DNA from: Terriglobus tenax
GTDB taxonomy: Bacteria > Acidobacteriota > Terriglobia > Terriglobales > Acidobacteriaceae
Assembly: GCF_025685395.1 (NCBI RefSeq)
Contig: NZ_JAGSYA010000003.1
Span: 992,001-1,056,000 of the forward strand
Length of the DNA: 64,000 nt
Reading direction: 5' to 3'
Shown in pieces: positions 52,379-61,746 of the stretch (position 1 is its first letter; every line of letters starts with the position of its first letter). The position numbers were made by a program, and so were the translations under genes. The notes beneath the pieces were generated by a model. The model ran no database searches. It worked only from the letters and a program-made list of their open reading frames with translations, and was not told where the DNA came from.

Positions 52379-52954
52379 ATGTTTACCTACAAAGACATCC
52401 CGAATCATTTTTCATTTGAAGACGTCTATGACCTGGTTCTTAACGAGGCGCCAGATGGTGCTGTGTTCGTGGAGATTGGAACATGGCTGGGGGCATCTTC
52501 TGCCTACATGGCGTCTAAGATTCGGCAAGGTAACAGGGATGTGACCATGTACGCGATTGACAACTTCACCGCGGAAGGGTCGAATGCTCCGCTGCCTCAA
52601 CAGGCCATGGAATTCGGCGGAAGCTTCTTTCACGTATTCCGTGAAAACCTCGCGAAGTGCGGTGTTGCAGACATGGTGAAGCCGATCGTCGGAGATTCAA
52701 CCGATACGGCAAAGCAGTTCGAGGATGGATCGCTCGATTTTGTGTACATCGATGCGTGCCACCAATACAAAAAGGTCAAACAGGATATTGAAGCATGGTT
52801 GCCGAAGGTGAAGCCCGGTGGAACCATTGCAGGCCATGACTATGACGATCATCACCCGGGCGTGATCAAGGCAGTCGACGAGATCTTCGGGAAAGATGGT
52901 ATCCGTGTGATGACGCATTCCTGGGTTCGTAAGATGCCGGTTGCTGCATCGTAG
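52379..52954 (+). CDS. Class I methyltransferase (Methyltransf_24-like)
   Basis: The 191-residue protein has the pattern VFVEIGTWLGASSAYMASKI, VTMYAIDNFTAEGS, VGDSTDTAKQFEDGSLDFVYIDACHQYKKVKQDIEAWLPKVKPGG, as in Methyltransf_24/TylF-like O-methyltransferases, and GHDYDDHHPGVIKAVDEIF near the end. Acidic residue pair and HDYDDHH suggest a metal-assisted O-methyl transfer, which is known for the relatives. It stands first of three plus-strand genes with two glycosyltransferases. The start at 52379 was chosen where family similarity begins; 52328 would add 17 residues. Confidence 0.8.
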   Translation: MFTYKDIPNHFSFEDVYDLVLNEAPDGAVFVEIGTWLGASSAYMASKIRQGNRDVTMYAIDNFTAEGSNAPLPQQAMEFGGSFFHVFRENLAKCGVADMVKPIVGDSTDTAKQFEDGSLDFVYIDACHQYKKVKQDIEAWLPKVKPGGTIAGHDYDDHHPGVIKAVDEIFGKDGIRVMTHSWVRKMPVAAS

Positions 52955-53022
52955 CCAGCAAAGGCTATGCCTTGGTTCACGCATTTCCACGAAACCGCAA
53001 AGGACCCCCGGAAAGCGAGTCA

Positions 53023-53949
53023 ATGGGACGAATTCTGTACGAGTGCCTCGATTTAGAGATTCCTGCCGGCGGTATGCGGCGCCTTTACAGGCATGTTGAA
53101 GTGCTTCGCAAGCATGGGTTCGATGCGCGCATGCTGCATCATAATCCCACCTATAAAAATCCCTGGTTCTCGTCGACAGCTCTTGTCGATTATTGGACTG
53201 AGGACTACGAGTTCTTCGCAGACGATGTCCTGGTAATTCCTGAAGGACATGTCAAAACCATGCGAGCTTCGATGACTCTACCGTGCCGAAGGCTGGTGAT
53301 TGCTCTTAACTGGGCAAACATCTTTCGCAATGCGCGTGTGGGTGAAGATTGGCGGACGTTCGGCATTACACACGCCATCGCGGGAAGCGTCTATGAACAT
53401 GACTTCATTCTTTCGACCATGGGGATTGAAAGTACGACGATCGTGTCTGGGATTGATACGGAGCTATTTGCGCCAGCCAAAGAAAAGCGCTGCATGATTA
53501 CGTACATGCCGCGGAAGAATCCTGATTACGTTCACTTGATCATGGCAGTCTTCCGAGCTAAGTTTCCGCAATATTCGTCTATTCCATTTGTTCCCATGGA
53601 GATGCTTCCACATGCGGAAGTAAGCGCAATTTTCGCCGAGAGTGCGATCTTCCTGGCGCACACCTTTCCCGAAGGTCTGTCGCGAAAGACCCTGGAGGCC
53701 ATGGCCTGCGGCAATATTGTGGTGGGTTTTGCCGGACATGGATCGCTGGAGTGTATGGACCATGGAAAGAACTGCTATCTTGCCGATGACGGTGACGTTC
53801 TGCGTGCGGCTGAGCTTCTGAGCGTTGCAGTGCAGGACTTTCTAGAGCATCGATCTGGCGCAATGCAGCAAGAGGCGATCGCAACAGCGCATCGCTATTC
53901 GCTGGAAAGAGAAGAAGAGACGGTGGTCAGGTTCTGGTCGAATTTCTAG
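53023..53949 (+). CDS. Glycosyltransferase, paralogue A
   Basis: The 308-residue protein resembles GT-B glycosyltransferases of family 4 in its C-terminal half (LAHTFPEGLSRKTLEAMACGNIVVGFAGHGS). The N-terminal motif GGMRRLYRHVEVLRKHGFDAR and the shared phrase ALNWANIF mark a close relationship to the product of 54701-55648. Length is shorter than normal GT4 enzymes (350-400), so it is a compact type. The ATG at 53023 follows GGAAAGCGA. Acceptor and donor are unknown. Confidence 0.8.
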   Translation: MGRILYECLDLEIPAGGMRRLYRHVEVLRKHGFDARMLHHNPTYKNPWFSSTALVDYWTEDYEFFADDVLVIPEGHVKTMRASMTLPCRRLVIALNWANIFRNARVGEDWRTFGITHAIAGSVYEHDFILSTMGIESTTIVSGIDTELFAPAKEKRCMITYMPRKNPDYVHLIMAVFRAKFPQYSSIPFVPMEMLPHAEVSAIFAESAIFLAHTFPEGLSRKTLEAMACGNIVVGFAGHGSLECMDHGKNCYLADDGDVLRAAELLSVAVQDFLEHRSGAMQQEAIATAHRYSLEREEETVVRFWSNF

Positions 53950-54020
53950 ATCTCAGCGGCAACGGTCCGGGCCGATTTTTTCTGGAACAAGCGAAGGCGC
54001 AGCTATGAAGAGGAGAGTGT

Positions 54021-54704
54021 ATGGTTGCGGACGAAATGGTGCCGAATGAAGATCGTCTTCAGAGTGTGAAGGAATACTACGCAGGGGTGGCCGACATCCT
54101 GTTGCCCATTCTTGCGCTGCCGCACGGGCCTGAGAAGTCTGCGACCTGTCGTGCCAATCAGATCGACCCCGGCATTATCAGGACAATGCTCGACTACTCC
54201 CGCTACCATGAGGCCAGGTATGTTGAGAAGGCCTTGTCCTCTATCGATGTCTCCATCCAGGGATTGAGGATGCTCGACTTCGGGTGTCTTGTCTCGGACT
54301 ATGGTCTTTACTTTGCAAGGCGGGGAGCCTCCGTTGCGATCTACGATAACGAGAGCGCAATCAACTTTGCGGAGTTCCGGTATACCCGTGAAGGTCTCCA
54401 GCCGCTAGCCTACCGCATGCCCACATCCTACGACGAGCTGTTTCGCGGCCGCGAGTTGGTGGTGTTCGGCGAAGTGCTGGAACACGTGAATGATCCAGTC
54501 GACATTGCGAAAGCCTGCATCGATAACGGGGTGCAATACATCTTCACCTCCTGTTATCCGTATGGAGATGATCGGTACTTTGCGCTCCCTGGCCACTCGA
54601 AGAAAGCGCAACAGCAGCAGGGAGAGTTCATTGAGTTGATGGAAACGTACTATCAGCCAACCATCACTCACGATAAAGCACGGTTCTGGCGCCGAATTCG
54701 TTAG
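54021..54704 (+). CDS. SAM-dependent methyltransferase-like protein
   Basis: The 227-residue protein has a shortened methyltransferase core: LRMLDFGCLVSDYGLYFARRGASVAIYDN as motif I/II, and VVFGEVLEHVNDPVDIAKAC as the motif III region. It appears related to class I methyltransferases acting on sugars or small molecules. GAGGAG lies 5 nt before the ATG. Its stop overlaps the stop of the convergent glycosyltransferase by 4 nt. Function in the pathway is inferred only. Confidence 0.75.
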   Translation: MVADEMVPNEDRLQSVKEYYAGVADILLPILALPHGPEKSATCRANQIDPGIIRTMLDYSRYHEARYVEKALSSIDVSIQGLRMLDFGCLVSDYGLYFARRGASVAIYDNESAINFAEFRYTREGLQPLAYRMPTSYDELFRGRELVVFGEVLEHVNDPVDIAKACIDNGVQYIFTSCYPYGDDRYFALPGHSKKAQQQQGEFIELMETYYQPTITHDKARFWRRIR

Positions 54705-55648
54705 CCCACAAGCGACAACCGGCGTTCCCAGTAACTCAGCACACGTTTTTCTTCGGTAGCAAGGTCATACTGCAGAGCGGTTGCCCTGGCTGCCGCCGCC
54801 ATGGGTTGAGCGGCACCCGTTTGGATCTCTTCTACAGCTCGTTTCAATCCATGGACCGCGCCAAGAATGTCACCATCTTCGGCAACATAGCAGTTATAGC
54901 CATGCTTCATGTACTCCGCCGCGCCGCGTCCGTTGAAGCCAACGACGATGCAGCCGCTTGCCATCGCTTCCAGTGGTGGTCGGGCGAGACCCTCGGGAAA
55001 GGTAGCGGACAGGAAGATGGCTGCCTTCGTGAGGTATTTTGCGACTTCCTTATGGGAGGCGCTTCCGATCTCGACAAAGGGGACCATGCAATGCTCGGGA
55101 CACATGGAGCGAAAGGTGCCTAAAATCGCCGGCGCCAGCCACTCCTTGCGCGGCATGTAGGCGATCTGGAGGTGCTTTTCCGGGGCGGGGCTGAACAACG
55201 TTGAGTCAGTGCCGGAGGCGATAACAGGGGCGTCGATCCCCATCGACTCCAGGATGAAATGTCGTTCGTACTGGCTGCCGGCGATGGCTTCTGTGATGCC
55301 AAGCTTGGGCCAGTTGATGCCGATGGGCATGTATTTGAAGATGTTGGCCCAGTTCAGGGCATACACGATCCTTTTCGCAACAGAGGAGCGCAAATCGATC
55401 ATCAGGCGTGTCATCACCTCGGAGATGACGATCGTGTCTGTTGGTAGAAATTCAGGGCGGTCGTCGAGGTAGAGGATCTTTGCGTCCGTCTCGAACCAGG
55501 TGATTGCGAATGCCCGCGACTGATGCATCACGTAGGCTTCTACCCCATTGCGCGTCAGAATCTCCACATGCCGGTAGAGTCTGCGTACACCTCCTGACGG
55601 ATTGGGGTTGTCCGGGCAGGCATAGATGATGCGTCCTTTGTTCGGCAT
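54701..55648 (-). CDS. Glycosyltransferase, paralogue B
   Basis: The 315-residue protein is similar to the product of 53023-53949 throughout (GGVRRLYRHVEIL, YALNWANIFKYMPIG, ITEAIAGSQYERHFILESMG, ATFPEGLARPPLEAMASGCIVVGFNGRG). The two probably came from one duplication, with the copy now inverted. The start is set at the Met of MPNKGRI (55648); the AAGGA upstream is about 13 nt away, so the exact start is uncertain. Donor and acceptor are unknown. Confidence 0.78.
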   Translation of the reverse strand: MPNKGRIIYACPDNPNPSGGVRRLYRHVEILTRNGVEAYVMHQSRAFAITWFETDAKILYLDDRPEFLPTDTIVISEVMTRLMIDLRSSVAKRIVYALNWANIFKYMPIGINWPKLGITEAIAGSQYERHFILESMGIDAPVIASGTDSTLFSPAPEKHLQIAYMPRKEWLAPAILGTFRSMCPEHCMVPFVEIGSASHKEVAKYLTKAAIFLSATFPEGLARPPLEAMASGCIVVGFNGRGAAEYMKHGYNCYVAEDGDILGAVHGLKRAVEEIQTGAAQPMAAAARATALQYDLATEEKRVLSYWERRLSLVG

Positions 55649-55688
55649 ACGAATGTCGCTTTCCTTTTGGAGAATGGGTGTTCCTACG

Positions 55689-56603
55689 CTAGGCGACAAG
55701 GTACTCTTCGCATGCATATTCGTAGGTAAGCCGTGCCGCTACCTGCCTGCCGGCCATCGCGATTCTGCTTGCTTCTGCATCGTTGTTTCTGAGCCAGTCA
55801 TAGGTGGTCTCGAGATCGAGATCGGTGAAGATGACGTTCTCACGATCACGAAGAGAAGGGTAGTACCACTGCTCCCAATGGGATCTGAATTTCACAGGGA
55901 CCGAGTTCGCATAGAGCTTCCAGAAGCATCCGCTCCAGGCATTCACAAAACCATCGGCGTCCAGAATGTATTTACAGCCGAGCTGCTCGGAGATCGGTAT
56001 GTCCTTCGAGTAGCAGGCGTCCACGAACGGCCAATGGCCCGATGTGATGTATTCCCTGGGGTGTGGATCAATCTGTTGCGGGTAGTTGGTGATATGTTTG
56101 CGACCCCGCCAGAAAAGTATCTCGGCTTTGGCCTCCCAGGGCAGGTCATGCAGGTCAATCTGCTGCCGGTAGTTCTGGAACCTGGTATTCAAGAAATGCG
56201 GATCAGGAATCAGGAGTGTATTCGTATCACCCCTGTGCCTGCAGAATGCCAGCACGGGCAGAGGAAGCACTGGGAAAATCCCGTTTGAATCCAGATGCAT
56301 GAAGCGGGGCTCCCCCATGGATCCAAGGCCTGTAAACCGGGCAGGATCCACGTCGCTCCATGGAACAAAGGTGGGATTCGCGAAGGGCGTGGAGTATTCT
56401 CGCCAGCCATCGTACAGGCACACGAAGAACTCTCCCTGAAGCCGTTTCAGGGCCCCTTGCTGGGTGAGGAATTTCAGAACAAAGCGAGATCGTGCCTTGC
56501 ACAAATTGTAGCGAGGGGGGATGTATTCAACCCCGTGTGCGTCTACCTGGACCCAGGCTAATTCTGGAATGGTATGTAGAATCCGTGAGACATCAGCCTT
56601 CAT
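55689..56603 (-). CDS. GT90-like (CAP10-type) glycosyltransferase
   Basis: The 304-residue protein has the CAP10/LpsA family marks: KAEILFWRGRKHITNYP, then CKYILDADGFVNAWSGCFWKLYANSVPVKFRSHWEQWYYPSL, with the metal-free donor pocket and the glycine-rich KY-DG-W motif. Family 90 enzymes add xylose or glucose to surface glycans. It starts at an ATG at 56603. It is transcribed on the minus strand behind paralogue B, whose start at 55648 lies 41 nt past this stop, so the two form a unit. The 299 nt between this start and 56903 hold no gene. Confidence 0.85.
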   Translation of the reverse strand: MKADVSRILHTIPELAWVQVDAHGVEYIPPRYNLCKARSRFVLKFLTQQGALKRLQGEFFVCLYDGWREYSTPFANPTFVPWSDVDPARFTGLGSMGEPRFMHLDSNGIFPVLPLPVLAFCRHRGDTNTLLIPDPHFLNTRFQNYRQQIDLHDLPWEAKAEILFWRGRKHITNYPQQIDPHPREYITSGHWPFVDACYSKDIPISEQLGCKYILDADGFVNAWSGCFWKLYANSVPVKFRSHWEQWYYPSLRDRENVIFTDLDLETTYDWLRNNDAEASRIAMAGRQVAARLTYEYACEEYLVA

Positions 56604-56902
56604 GCCTTGCAGTAACTGCCTCCTTGCAGGTGTGGTTCAGATTTCGCATGGAAACTTCCAGATCATCCTACGCGATTCTCAGTGAACGATAGAAGGCAAT
56701 CGTTCGCCAATAGGAGTTCTTCAGATAGCAAGAATCCTCTATTTCTCAGACGCGTTGTGCAGGAATGAAATGTTAGAGTTGACCTGCTGCAAAAGGGCCG
56801 GCTTAGCAGACTTGCTTATCCAGTAGTCCCACCCTCTCCAGCGTATTCAGGTTTCCAGAAACGATATCGGTCAAACTTCAGAGCAGAGAAGAAGGGGGAC
56901 GA

Positions 56903-57964
56903 GTGATACCAGAGTTGAGCCTGTTCTTTTTCAGCGCCGACGCTTCAGAGCAGCCGGATGAGAAATATCGCATGCTGCTGGAGACCTCGAAGTTTGCTGA
57001 TGAACACGGGTTTACAGCTATCTGGACACCCGAACGGCACTTTCAACGGTTTGGCGGGCTTTACGGAAATCCTTCGGTCACAGGCGCAGCCCTGGCGATG
57101 GTGACCAAGCGGATATCGATACGAGCCGGAAGTGTCGTGCTTCCTTTGCAGGACGTCCTCCGCGTTGCAGAGGAGTGGTCCATGGTGGATAACCTTTCTC
57201 AGGGGCGAGTTGCGATTGCCGCTGCATCCGGGTGGCATGTGAACGACTTTGTCCTGAATCCCGGATGCTACCAGGATCGCAACGAGGAGCTCTACACGAA
57301 GATCGCTCTCGTAAAAAGCCTTTGGCGAGGGGAGAAGATCTGCCGTCCAAATGGTGCTGGCGTGATGACGGAGGTGGGCATTCTGCCCAGGCCTATTCAG
57401 GCTGAACTTCCGGTCTGGGTGACGGGCCGCTCCGACGATACGTTTCTGCAGGCTGGAAGGATGGGCTTGAACATCCTTACCGGGAGCTATGCGGTCAATC
57501 ACAATCTTCCGGAGTTCATTCGCAAGGTAAAGCTGTACCGCGCCACGATGCAGGAGCACCACAACCGGCGAGGCCATGTTACGTTGATGGCCCATACGTT
57601 TGTGGGAGAAGACTGGGATGCTATCTCTGCGATTGCTGAGCCAGCTTTGCTGCGCTACCTCTCGATCAATCTGCAGTTACAGAAAGACAACTCGGCTGGT
57701 CTGCAGGACGAACGAGGATTTTCGCAGCTCGGAGATCGAGAAAGCCGTTTCATCATCAGGGCACAGGCCAGGAGCGACCTAGCAAGTCCGTTGAGTTTTA
57801 TCGGACCTCTCGAGCACTGCAGGACGCGCGCGGCAGAGCTGCACGAGTACGGGGTGGATGAAATCGCCTGCCTTATCGATTTCGGCGTTTGCCTGGACGA
57901 GGTAATAGCGAGTCTTCAGCGGCTCTCCCTTTTATTGAAGGATCGCACACCAGGCAGTTTGTAG
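56903..57964 (+). CDS. Luciferase-like monooxygenase, natural-product type
   Basis: The 353-residue flavin enzyme has the natural-product luciferase-like monooxygenase pattern (MupA/Atu3671-type): GFTAIWTPERHFQRFGGLYGNPSV, SIRAGSVVLPLQDVLRVAEEW and VAIAAASGWHVNDF. Such domains are usually embedded in NRPS/PKS assembly lines and hydroxylate a carrier-bound acyl or aminoacyl substrate; here it is a free-standing protein. It starts at a GTG behind GGGGGACGA. It leads a plus-strand series that includes an acyl carrier protein 2.2 kb downstream, a plausible partner. Confidence 0.9.
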   Translation: MIPELSLFFFSADASEQPDEKYRMLLETSKFADEHGFTAIWTPERHFQRFGGLYGNPSVTGAALAMVTKRISIRAGSVVLPLQDVLRVAEEWSMVDNLSQGRVAIAAASGWHVNDFVLNPGCYQDRNEELYTKIALVKSLWRGEKICRPNGAGVMTEVGILPRPIQAELPVWVTGRSDDTFLQAGRMGLNILTGSYAVNHNLPEFIRKVKLYRATMQEHHNRRGHVTLMAHTFVGEDWDAISAIAEPALLRYLSINLQLQKDNSAGLQDERGFSQLGDRESRFIIRAQARSDLASPLSFIGPLEHCRTRAAELHEYGVDEIACLIDFGVCLDEVIASLQRLSLLLKDRTPGSL

Positions 57965-58024
57965 AAGGTACGCGGTAGACTTGGTACGCATTTGTATCTG
58001 ACAGGACAGGCTAAGGAGAGCAAC

Positions 58025-58948
58025 GTGAAAATAGCCGTGATCTGCAGCCATTTCAACTCGGCGGGATTCCATGTTCCGCGCCGCAACCTGCTTCGTTTTC
58101 TTCGCCAGCTTGAGGCGAAGAAGATACCGGTGTTCGTCGCTGAACTTGCCTACGAGGACCAGGAGTTTTTCCTGCCGGCCGGCCCTGCCGTTTTCCAGTT
58201 TCGGACGGATAAGCGCAATGTGTTGTGGCACAAGGAAAACCTTCTGAACCTGGCGGCCGGGCTGGTTCCTCCTGAATACGACTGCCTGGCATGGATTGAC
58301 CCGGATGTGTTCTTTATGTCGGAAGATTGGGTCGAACAAGCACAAAGACAGTTGGAGTTCTATCCAGTTGTGCAGTTATTTTCAGAAGCCTGGTGGACGG
58401 ATGAGGATGGCCGCTGCATCCGCTGCTCCAGAAGCACAATGGCCGACGGAACGTTGAAGATGGGCATAAATCATCCTGGGTTTGCATGGGCGGCGCGCAG
58501 AAGCATGTGGCGTGAGGCAGGGGGCTTGTGTGAGTTGGCCATCCTTGGCAGCGGGGACGCCCTCTTCGCCGCGGCCTGCTTGGGGGAAGAGATTCCGAAG
58601 TGGGTGCATTATCCGCAATGGAAAACCTGGACGAAGCATCTTACCGAATGGGTACGTAGCAACGGCGGGGCAAGCGTGATTCCAGGGGCGGTCGTCCATG
58701 AATGGCATGGTGCAGAGAGAGACCGTGCGTATGTTCCCCGAAATTTACTGCTGAAGGATGTCGATATACCTAAGACCGTGCTGAGAAGAGAAGATGGTCT
58801 TCTGCAGTTTGCGCAGGGTGTTCCCAGCCGGCTCCGTGAAGCCTTCCTGGACTATTTCATCTGCCGGCGGGAAGACGGAAGAGTCTCGCCACCCGCGATA
58901 ACTTCGCAGAGTGAGAGTGGGTCGCCGATCCTTAAGGCATTGAGTTGA
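58025..58948 (+). CDS. GT-A-type glycosyltransferase-like protein
   Basis: The 307-residue protein has a nucleotide-sugar-type acidic motif WIDPDVFFMSEDW and a downstream GINHPGFAWAARRSMW acceptor-side motif. These are seen in GT-A-fold glycosyltransferases (family 8/32/other) of capsule loci. No exact family could be named. The GTG at 58025 follows AAGGAG by 7 nt and starts the core VKIAVICSHFNSAGF. Its role in the pathway is inferred from neighbours. Confidence 0.65.
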   Translation: MKIAVICSHFNSAGFHVPRRNLLRFLRQLEAKKIPVFVAELAYEDQEFFLPAGPAVFQFRTDKRNVLWHKENLLNLAAGLVPPEYDCLAWIDPDVFFMSEDWVEQAQRQLEFYPVVQLFSEAWWTDEDGRCIRCSRSTMADGTLKMGINHPGFAWAARRSMWREAGGLCELAILGSGDALFAAACLGEEIPKWVHYPQWKTWTKHLTEWVRSNGGASVIPGAVVHEWHGAERDRAYVPRNLLLKDVDIPKTVLRREDGLLQFAQGVPSRLREAFLDYFICRREDGRVSPPAITSQSESGSPILKALS

Positions 58949-59085
58949 AAAGAGTCCGGATGATTGCGCCAGGTCTATGTGCCGGTGATATGCTCGTGTA
59001 TCAATTTTTTTTGCGGTTCAGATGTTTTGATCCAAAAGTAGGAGATAGCCTGACAAGGTTTTCTCTCTCAGGTGGAGGAACTTGA

Positions 59086-59865
59086 TTGCCTGCTTCTGAC
59101 ATTTTGGTGATTGTGCCTTCGTGTGGGCAGTTTGATTTTGTTTATCGAACTGTGGCATCGCTGGAAGGGGCCAAGAAAAACGCACCTGTTGACTACGTTG
59201 TGATTGACGATGCGAGTGAAGAATGGGATGCGGTGGATTGGGATTGCTTTCCAGATCCTGATTGCCGCAAGCATCACTTCGAAACGCGTGAAGGCCTGAC
59301 TCGATCTTGGAATAAAGGACTTTCAATCGCGCGGGAAGAGGGCTATCAGTACGCGGTCTGCGCAAACAGCGATCTTGTGTTCTCTCCTGGATCTCTGACG
59401 CATTTGATATCTGCCTTAGATGCCGGTGCATCGCTGGTAGGACCGATGACAAATGCTCCCGGGCATTGTCCATGGCAGAATGTGCGGCCTTTCCTTGCTG
59501 GGGAAGAATGTCCGATTGATGATTCAGTGGAAAGCATCTCGGCGATTTCAAGCCTGTTAGCGCTGTGCAGGATCGGGCCTATTGAATGCTCTCTGAATGG
59601 GTTCTGCCTGGCTGCACAAACGCAGACATGGTGGGCCGGGGCTTTTGACCAGACCGCCGTCTTCAATCCGGCTTTCCCTTTGAAACACAACGAAGTTGAA
59701 CTGCAAAGACGCTGGTATGCCCTGGGACTGGAAGCGGTGATGGTTCCGCAAAGCTACGTGTTCCATTACAGAAGCGTATCGCGCCCGGAAGGTTTGAAAG
59801 GCCGTGTTTCCAAGGGAGCGTTTCGCCCGATTGCGGAGAAGAGCATCAAGGTATTGAAAGACTGA
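59086..59865 (+). CDS. Family 2 glycosyltransferase
   Basis: The 259-residue protein has the GT2 fold: ILVIVPSCGQFDFVYRTVASL, VVIDDASEEWD, TREGLTRSWNKGLSIAREEG and the metal-binding ANSDLVFSPGSL (DxD-like as NSD). The acceptor-side aspartate pair and C-terminal WYALGLEAVMVPQSYVFHYRS fit the family. The TTG at 59086 lies 6 nt after GGAGGAA. It probably transfers a sugar to a polymer or natural product. Sugar and acceptor are unknown. Confidence 0.85.
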   Translation: MPASDILVIVPSCGQFDFVYRTVASLEGAKKNAPVDYVVIDDASEEWDAVDWDCFPDPDCRKHHFETREGLTRSWNKGLSIAREEGYQYAVCANSDLVFSPGSLTHLISALDAGASLVGPMTNAPGHCPWQNVRPFLAGEECPIDDSVESISAISSLLALCRIGPIECSLNGFCLAAQTQTWWAGAFDQTAVFNPAFPLKHNEVELQRRWYALGLEAVMVPQSYVFHYRSVSRPEGLKGRVSKGAFRPIAEKSIKVLKD

Positions 59866-60144
59866 TGTGCCGGGACGAGGAGTGTGCTTCGCGGGGCTCA
59901 TCCCAGCCCATAACTGATTCGGAGCCGCGCGAAATGCCTGTGTAAGACAAGGTGTGACAAGACCGCAGGAGAGCAGATATTATCCTCCTGACTTTCTTCA
60001 TCGTTCTTTGTGTGCTGGGTTTTCATTCATATTTTCGAAACGTTTTGTTTGGATGTGGCGCACGAAGAAATAGCATGATCCTGATCAGAATCACCCGGAA
60101 CGTAGTCGATCTGCCATAAAGAGAATTGAGTTTCACCACTCCGA

Positions 60145-60402
60145 ATGAAAGGGCTTTCTGTGGAAGAGAAAATCTCTGCGTTGATTGCACAAGTGAAGGG
60201 AGATAGCACACTCCCAACAAGACTGAAGAGCTCCAGCAATCTACTGGAGGAGGTCGGTCTGGATTCGCTGCAGACGATCAACCTGATCCTGCTGGTCGAA
60301 GGTGAGTTTGGAGTCGAAGTCGACTTTGACACATTCGATATGGATCACTTGAGCACACTGGGTAGCTTTGCAAGCTATATCAAGGGCCTGGAGACGGTGT
60401 GA
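60145..60402 (+). CDS. Free-standing acyl carrier protein
   Basis: The 85-residue protein is an acyl/peptidyl carrier protein: VGLDSLQTINLILLVEGEFG carries the phosphopantetheine Ser (about 41) in the DSL motif, followed by the acidic helix III. It would be pantetheinylated and hold an acyl or aminoacyl group as a thioester. The start may also be the GTG five codons on. Its stop overlaps the ATP-grasp start by GTGA, so the two are translationally coupled and very likely partners. Its sequence (LLEEVGLDSL) is of the stand-alone type found in hybrid and non-canonical pathways. Confidence 0.9.
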   Translation: MKGLSVEEKISALIAQVKGDSTLPTRLKSSSNLLEEVGLDSLQTINLILLVEGEFGVEVDFDTFDMDHLSTLGSFASYIKGLETV

Positions 60403-61718
60403 GTTCTCGCGTCTTCTGCGGACCTTTTGAGGCAGAGACATTCTGGCGGCCATCCTGTCTTGCTGTGCTTCCGTCTTTGCCGGATCCCGCGGCATCGCAT
60501 GTCATTCAGGCGATGGATGAACTCCTTTTTGCTCTGTGCTCCCCCCAGGATCGTGTGCTGACCACGCGCCGCATGAATGATTCGCACGTGGAGTATCTCA
60601 ATGCAATCGGATTTCAGTTCGAGCGAAACCGCTTCGATCTCGTCCCTGCATTGCGCGCGCGCGGCCGTTCGAATCCGTATGAGTCCCTTGAGGAGCGTGA
60701 CATCGATGGGCAACTTACGGATTTCCTGTCGGTGGCCGATGAACTTGAGCCTTTTGCCGTAGTATCGGGGATTGCCGGTGTGGCGCAGCGCTATGGTCTG
60801 TGTTCCACGTTTCCTGCGGAGGATGCCGTACAGCGCATCAATACGAAGAGCTATTGCCTGGAAGTGAGAGAGGTCGTTGGTATCGGGAATGTCGGACTGC
60901 TTGTCGACAGTGTCGAGGCCCTGCTACGTGAGGGAACAGCACTGCTGGTCAGCGGGCCATTCCTTATCAAGGATGACTACGGCGTATCGGGCAAAGGAAA
61001 CCAGATCATCACCCAGCAAGGCTCGTTGGAACGTATTGCGCAGTATCTCTCCGGACAGGTCCAGCAGGGGAAGCACGTTCGCTTCGTTCTTGAACCATAC
61101 CTTGCAAAGAAACTGGATTTCTCCTGCCAGTTCCAGGTGGGCAAGGATGGCTCGTTTCACCTGATATCCGTTCAGCATCTCGTCAACGATGGGCTCGCCT
61201 TTGGGATGTCGACATCTCCTGGCGCCGATCTCTTGGCCAAGCTGGAAAGCGAAGAATACTTCCGTCAGATGGAGGAAATCGGGAAAAAACTCTATGCGGA
61301 CGGCTACTTCGGGCATGTTTGCGTCGACTCAATGTGGCTGCAGGATGGAAGCTTGATACCGCTCGTTGAGATCAACGCCCGGCGATCCATGAGTCTGATC
61401 AAACATGCCATGGATCAGCATCTTGCGCGGGAAGGGAAGACAGGCTCGTTAACTTCGATTGCGGCGGCCCATGATGGGAGCATCGGGTTCACGGACTTGC
61501 TTCATGCGTTGCGGCAGAGTGGATTGCTTTTTGAAGCGGGACAAGGGGCTGGAATCATCCCTCTTACCAGCGGAACGCTTTTCCCGGAATCTTCCCAGGG
61601 AAAAGTAAGAGGCCGTCTTTACGTGGAGGTCGTTTACGAAGCGGTGGAGCAGCGTTCCGCTTTATTGGCAGACCTCACCACCGCGATGCAGCAATCCGGC
61701 TTCCAGGTAAGAGTTTAA
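60399..61718 (+). CDS. ATP-grasp ligase coupled to the acyl carrier protein
   Basis: The 439-residue protein has an ATP-grasp domain from about residue 190: LLVSGPFLIKDDYGVSGKGNQII with the glycine-rich ATP loop, then LDFSCQFQVGKDGSF and the metal/ATP motif LIPLVEINARRSMSL near 330. ATP-grasp enzymes form an acyl phosphate and then an amide or thioester bond. Translation starts at a GTG overlapping the carrier-protein stop, the strongest functional link in the cluster: it may load the carrier or ligate an amino group to a carrier-bound acid. N- and C-terminal domains are unassigned. Confidence 0.85.
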   Translation: MSSRVFCGPFEAETFWRPSCLAVLPSLPDPAASHVIQAMDELLFALCSPQDRVLTTRRMNDSHVEYLNAIGFQFERNRFDLVPALRARGRSNPYESLEERDIDGQLTDFLSVADELEPFAVVSGIAGVAQRYGLCSTFPAEDAVQRINTKSYCLEVREVVGIGNVGLLVDSVEALLREGTALLVSGPFLIKDDYGVSGKGNQIITQQGSLERIAQYLSGQVQQGKHVRFVLEPYLAKKLDFSCQFQVGKDGSFHLISVQHLVNDGLAFGMSTSPGADLLAKLESEEYFRQMEEIGKKLYADGYFGHVCVDSMWLQDGSLIPLVEINARRSMSLIKHAMDQHLAREGKTGSLTSIAAAHDGSIGFTDLLHALRQSGLLFEAGQGAGIIPLTSGTLFPESSQGKVRGRLYVEVVYEAVEQRSALLADLTTAMQQSGFQVRV

Positions 61719-61746
61719 ACAGAGATAGACAAGCACTTCCCGCTCG

